From NCBI RefSeq assembly GCF_014204755.1, contig NZ_JACHLZ010000001.1, forward strand, positions 620,001 through 684,000: a stretch of 64,000 bases of DNA, given 5' to 3'. Position numbers and translations under genes: made by a program. The DNA comes from Brachybacterium aquaticum (GTDB taxonomy: Bacteria; Actinomycetota; Actinomycetes; Actinomycetales; Dermabacteraceae). The notes beneath the pieces were generated by a model, which did not search any database, had not been told where the DNA came from, and saw nothing but the letters and a program-made list of their open reading frames with translations. Position 1 is the stretch's first letter. Each line of letters begins with the position of its first letter. This document shows positions 60,445-64,000 of the stretch, in pieces.

Positions 60445-61401
60445 TCAGAGGCGGACGACGCGAGTGGCGTCGATCCGAACCTGGTCGGGGCGGGGGATGG
60501 TGGTGCCGGGCAGGGCCACGGCGGCGGTGCCATAGGCGAGGGAGCGGGCGAGCCGGAGCGGCGGCTCCTCCTCGAGGGCGCGGGCGATGAGATAGCCCGC
60601 GGTCGCGGAGTCGCCGGCGCCGACGGTGGAGACGACCGGGACCGGAGCCGAGGGGCTGTACCAGGCCGCCCCCTCGGTGGCGAGGAGGCCGCCGGCGCCG
60701 CCGAGGGTCACGAGCACTGCGCCGACGCCCCGGCGGTGCAGATCCAGCGCGGCCGCGGCCACGCCATCGAGCCGGCCCTCGGCGGCCTCCGCCTCGAGGG
60801 CGGCGCCGTCGGCCCCGAGGATCTGGCCGAGCTCCTCGGCGTTGGGCTTCAGGAAGTCCGGAGCGGCGCTGTCCAGCGCGGAGGCCAGCGCCGCGAGCGG
60901 GGCGTCCGAGGTGTCCACGCCCACCCGTGCGCCGCGGGCTCGCAGCGCCGTCACCAGGCGCACGTACTCGTCGGCCGGTAGGCCGGGGGCGAGGGATCCC
61001 GAGAGCATGACACTGTCACCGGGGGAGGTGCTCTCCAGGAGGAGGCGCTCGAGCCCGTCGACCTCCGGTGCGGAGAGCTCCGCGCCGGGCTCGTTGAGCT
61101 TCGTCGTCTGCCCCGGGGAGGAGAGGACCGTGAGGTTCGTGCGCACGCGCCCCGCGACGGGGCTCGCACGATGCGGGAGCCCCTCGACCTCGAGCAGGCC
61201 GAGCAGCGGATCGGTCGGCGCGGCCGGGAGCACGGCGAGGACAGGAAGCCCTGCACGGTGCACGCCGAGAGCGACGTTGATGCCCTTGCCTCCCGGCTGG
61301 GTGCGGTCCGCGCCGATGCGATGGACCCCGCCGGGGACGAGCGGCCCGGGCAGCTCGACCGTGCGGTCCAGCGACGGGTTCGCGGTGAAGGTGAGGATCA
61401 T
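60445..61401 (-). CDS. fruK: 1-phosphofructokinase
   Basis: The 318-residue PfkB-family kinase begins ILTFTANPSLDRTVELPGPL, has the sugar site GGKGINVALGVHRAGLPVLA and the C-terminal anion hole and catalytic Asp in VVSTVGAGDSATAGYLIARA. It converts fructose 1-phosphate to fructose 1,6-bisphosphate. Its ATG overlaps the fruR stop codon by ATGA, so it is translationally coupled to the regulator. fruA follows 49 bp after it. Confidence 0.93.
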   Translation of the reverse strand: MILTFTANPSLDRTVELPGPLVPGGVHRIGADRTQPGGKGINVALGVHRAGLPVLAVLPAAPTDPLLGLLEVEGLPHRASPVAGRVRTNLTVLSSPGQTTKLNEPGAELSAPEVDGLERLLLESTSPGDSVMLSGSLAPGLPADEYVRLVTALRARGARVGVDTSDAPLAALASALDSAAPDFLKPNAEELGQILGADGAALEAEAAEGRLDGVAAAALDLHRRGVGAVLVTLGGAGGLLATEGAAWYSPSAPVPVVSTVGAGDSATAGYLIARALEEEPPLRLARSLAYGTAAVALPGTTIPRPDQVRIDATRVVRL

Positions 61402-62159
61402 GCCGTCAGCACCTCGATCCCGGCCTCCTCGAGCTCGGCGACGAGCTCGGCCGGCAGGCCGTCGTCGCTGACCAGGGTGTCGATCTCCTGGGTGGTCGCG
61501 AAGGTGACCAGGTGGCGGGTGTCTGCCTTGGACGAGTCCGCGAGCATCACACGCCGCGCGGCGCTGCGGACCATCGCGGACTTCACCGCAGCCTCGTCCG
61601 GGTCAGGGGTGGTGAAGCCCTCGCCGTCCAGCCCGTTGCAGCCGAGCACGACGAGCTCGGGGTGCAGGACTCGGATCGCCTCGACCGTCGCGGCGCTGAC
61701 CGCGGCCTGAGTCGTGGGGCGCACTCGCCCGGGCAGGACGTGCACCTCGAGATCGGTGTGGATGAGCGCACCCTGCGCGATCGCCGGGGCGTGGGTGATG
61801 ACGGGGCCGCGCCGTCCGCTGAGGTGAGGGATGAGCTCTCCGACGGTGCTGCCGGCGTCGAGCATCACCGCGGCCCGGGGGTCCGACGGCAGCAGCCGCG
61901 CGGCCGCGCGGGCGATGCGGCGCTTGGCCTCGACATTGGTGACGAGGCGCGAGTCGAGGTCGGGCTCGACGTCCGTGGTGCTCCGAGGGACGGCCCCGCC
62001 ATGGACCCGCACCAGATGGCCGTCGGCAGCGAGCTGGTCGAGGTCTCGGCGCACCGTTTCGGTGGTGACCGCGAAGACGGCGGCGAGATCGGTGACGGTC
62101 ACACGGCCGCGCTGCTCGAGCAGCTCGAGGATGCGACGTTGGCGTTCACGGGCGTACAT
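61398..62159 (-). CDS. fruR: DeoR family repressor of the fructose operon
   Basis: The 253-residue regulator starts MYARERQRRILELLEQRGRV with the DeoR winged helix (VTVTDLAAVFAVTTETVRRD) and the RVHGGAVPRS hinge, followed by the sugar-phosphate-sensing domain (VMLDAGSTVGELIPHL, VLGCNGLDGEGFTTPDPDEA). It most likely represses its own operon and is relieved by fructose 1-phosphate. It is first in the fruR-fruK-fruA operon. The start at 62159 is chosen over an upstream frame that lacks support. Confidence 0.88.
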   Translation of the reverse strand: MYARERQRRILELLEQRGRVTVTDLAAVFAVTTETVRRDLDQLAADGHLVRVHGGAVPRSTTDVEPDLDSRLVTNVEAKRRIARAAARLLPSDPRAAVMLDAGSTVGELIPHLSGRRGPVITHAPAIAQGALIHTDLEVHVLPGRVRPTTQAAVSAATVEAIRVLHPELVVLGCNGLDGEGFTTPDPDEAAVKSAMVRSAARRVMLADSSKADTRHLVTFATTQEIDTLVSDDGLPAELVAELEEAGIEVLTA

Positions 62160-62236
62160 GAGGCACCTGCTTCGTCGGAGGGCGACGGTGCGGGGCACCG
62201 CCAGTGGGAGCAGACTACTCCCGGAACCCGCAGAAA

Positions 62237-62256
62237 ACAACACATGCGCAAGTTGT
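62237..62256 (-). promoter_or_regulatory. candidate FruR operator
   Basis: ACAAC (62237-62241) and GTTGT (62252-62256) form an inverted repeat 10 bp apart within a 60-bp AT-rich tract (around 62231-62275), 77 bp before fruR and 132 bp before the divergent BCCT gene. DeoR-type sites are often of this kind. A promoter could not be fixed. Confidence 0.45.
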
Positions 62257-62387
62257 AAGTATGTTGGGTTTCATTCGTGAGTGCGGGGATGTCGAGTCTC
62301 CGCGAGTGATCGGCCTGATTGTCGGATTGACGGGACGTCGGTGTGGATCCCACTAGAGTGAGCGGGTCGCCCACACCCAGGAGGATC

Positions 62388-64000
62388 GATGACCCCGCCG
62401 GATCCGGAGACGCCCATCGACCAGACCAGCCAGGACCGGACCAACCAGGACAGGAACAGTCAGGCCGCCGACGACTACGCGGCCGAGCGGAGGGTCCGCT
62501 ACTTCACCCGCCGACGTCAGGCGAAGCGCTCCCTCGACGAGGTGAACTACCCCCATTCGCTCCATCCGGCGCTCGTGCCCGGCGTCTCGGTCGAGGACCA
62601 GAAGGTGCGCTACGGCATCGACGTCCCGATCGTCGTGGTCGTGGGCGTGCTGATCGTCGCCTTCGTGATCTGGGGCGTGATCGCCCCGCAGCAGGTGCTA
62701 GACGTCTCCGGCGCCGCGCTGTACCGGGTGATGGCGAACCTGGGCTGGTTGTTCAACGTCCTCGCCATCGGGATGGTGATCGTGCTGCTGGTGATCGCCC
62801 TGTCCCGCTACGGGAGGATCCCGCTGGGGCTGGACGGTGAGAAGCCCGAGTACAGCACCGCCTCCTGGGCCGCGATGCTCTTCGCCGCCGGCATCGGCAT
62901 CGGCATCATCTTCTTCGGCCCCTACGAACCGCTGACCTACTACCTCGACCCCCGCCCCGGCGCCCCCTACGACGCCGGCAGCATGAACGCGATGAAGGGC
63001 GCGATCGCGCAGTCCGCCCTCCACTGGGGCGTGAACGCCTGGGCGATCTACGCGATCGTGGGCCTCTCCGTCGCCTACATCTCCTACCGGCGCGGCAAGG
63101 TGCCGCTGATGAGCTCTATCGTCTCGGGCCTGTGGGGCGGGGACTCGACCTCGGTGCCCAGCCGCATCATCGATGCCCTCGCGATCATCGCGACGCTCTT
63201 CGGCACCGCCGCCTCCCTCGGCATCGGCGCGCTCCAGATCGCCCGCGGTGTCGAGATCGTCGGCGGCCTCGGGCCGACGGGGAACACCGTCGCGATGCTC
63301 ATCATCATGGTGCTGACGATCGGCACGATCGCCTCGGCGGTCTCCGGCGTTGCCAAGGGCATCCGCCGGCTGTCCAACATCAACATGGTGCTCTCGGTGG
63401 GCCTGGCGATCTTCTTCTTCGTCGTCGGCCCCACCGTGTTCCTGGTCAACATCATCCCCGGCGCGATCACCGAGTACTTCGGCACCATGCCGGACATGCT
63501 CGCGGCCAACATGTCCGAGGGCGAGGACATGCAGGCCTTCCTCTCCGCCTGGACCACCTTCTACTGGGCGTGGTGGGTGAGCTGGGCGCCCTTCGTAGGG
63601 GTGTTCGTCGCGAAGATCTCCCGCGGCCGCACCATCCGCCAGTTCGTGCTCGGCGTGCTGCTGATCCCCTCCTCGATCATCGTGCTCGCCTTCGCGATCC
63701 TCGGCGGGACCGCCATCTGGCTGCAGCGCCGGGCGAGCGTCCTGGACGAGAACGGCAACACCGTCGGCATCGCTGATCCCGACGCGGCCATCGCCCCCGA
63801 CGGGACGGTCGACTCCCTGCCGCTGCCGGCGGAGATCTTCTACACCGTGGTGGACCAGCTGCCGGGCGGCGGGATCGTCTCCGCGCTCGTGATCGTTGTG
63901 CTCGCGATCTTCTTCATCACCACCGCCGACTCCGCCTCTCTCGTGAACTCGCAGATGTCCCAGCGCGGCAACCCTGAGCCGAACCGTCTCGTCACCGCCT
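62388..64000 (+). CDS. second BCCT family transporter, cut by the right window edge
   Basis: The ATG at 62388 follows AGGAGG, and 537 codons are present with no stop before the edge. A hydrophilic N-terminal stretch (1-80) precedes helices. BCCT signatures include SWAAMLFAAGIGIGIIFFG, IAQSALHWGVNAWAIYAIVG, and TTFYWAWWVSWAPFVGVFVA with ISRGRTIRQFVLGVLL. It imports glycine betaine, choline or carnitine; the substrate is unclear. It diverges from the fructose operon and is unlike the betT at 12387 in lacking (so far) an adjacent enzyme gene. Confidence 0.85.

Overview
The window is high-GC (roughly 70 %) DNA with dense, short-spaced genes, no tRNA, rRNA, IS element or prophage, and gene families typical of Actinobacteria. 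A chromosomal Mph(H)-like macrolide phosphotransferase, an Arr enzyme, a resuscitation-promoting-factor protein, and intergenic spacers full of a GGCCGACGGG-type motif suggest Dermabacteraceae, most likely Brachybacterium. The genus call is an inference from recognised families, not from a search.

Layout. 1-8.0 kb: small single genes (truncated SnoaL-like protein, VapBC pair, GrpB, monooxygenase-like protein, Arr, an internally deleted MTHFR-like gene, a hydrolase, OhrR) and a frameshifted unknown. 8.0-16.4 kb: a doubly broken AEC permease, the choline-to-glycine-betaine operon betT-betB-betA on the minus strand, an EamA exporter and a dehydrogenase remnant. 16.5-24 kb: a divergent hydrolase / condensation-GNAT fusion pair, two VOC proteins, an LLM monooxygenase, PspC, a DUF3152 metzincin-like protein with PlsC, ArfB and a pterin dehydratase. 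24.1-29.3 kb: lactate and energy block (leaderless ldh, lactate permease, H+-pyrophosphatase). 29.3-37.4 kb: flavin reductase, DHA2 exporter, ABM/IclR divergent pair, a two-gene GMC dehydrogenase operon, a SurA-like lipoprotein and a TipAL-type MerR regulator. 37.6-41.3 kb: a three-gene sugar or polyol catabolic operon (GPH/MelB symporter, Gfo/Idh/MocA dehydrogenase, sugar-phosphate isomerase/epimerase) behind a LacI-like operator cluster. 41.7-44.8 kb: a trypsin-like protease fused to a NUC endonuclease, then an Rpf-type muralytic protein. 45-54.7 kb: Mph(H), a YhhN protein, TerC behind a yybP-ykoY manganese riboswitch, an AspT-type remnant, a Vms1/baeRF-like protein, an ATP-grasp enzyme, a YeiH exporter with a tiny coupled membrane protein, Mug and thymidine kinase. 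54.9-62.2 kb: a GH92 mannosidase and the fructose PTS operon fruR-fruK-fruA. 62.4 kb to the edge: a second BCCT transporter, cut by the window end.

Window-wide themes. (i) At least sixteen genes lack a Shine-Dalgarno sequence and instead have a -10-like hexamer (TANNNT or close) 6-8 bp before the start codon, which points to leaderless transcripts; one divergent pair shares a single -10 element. (ii) Four or five genes are decaying by stop, frameshift, internal deletion or loss of the 5' part, and a sixth has apparently lost its AUG. (iii) A GGCCGACGGG-family repeat sits in most larger spacers and in places forms the stem or loop of terminator hairpins. (iv) The least familiar coding architectures are the protease-nuclease fusion (41673-43514) and the condensation-GNAT fusion (17297-19066).
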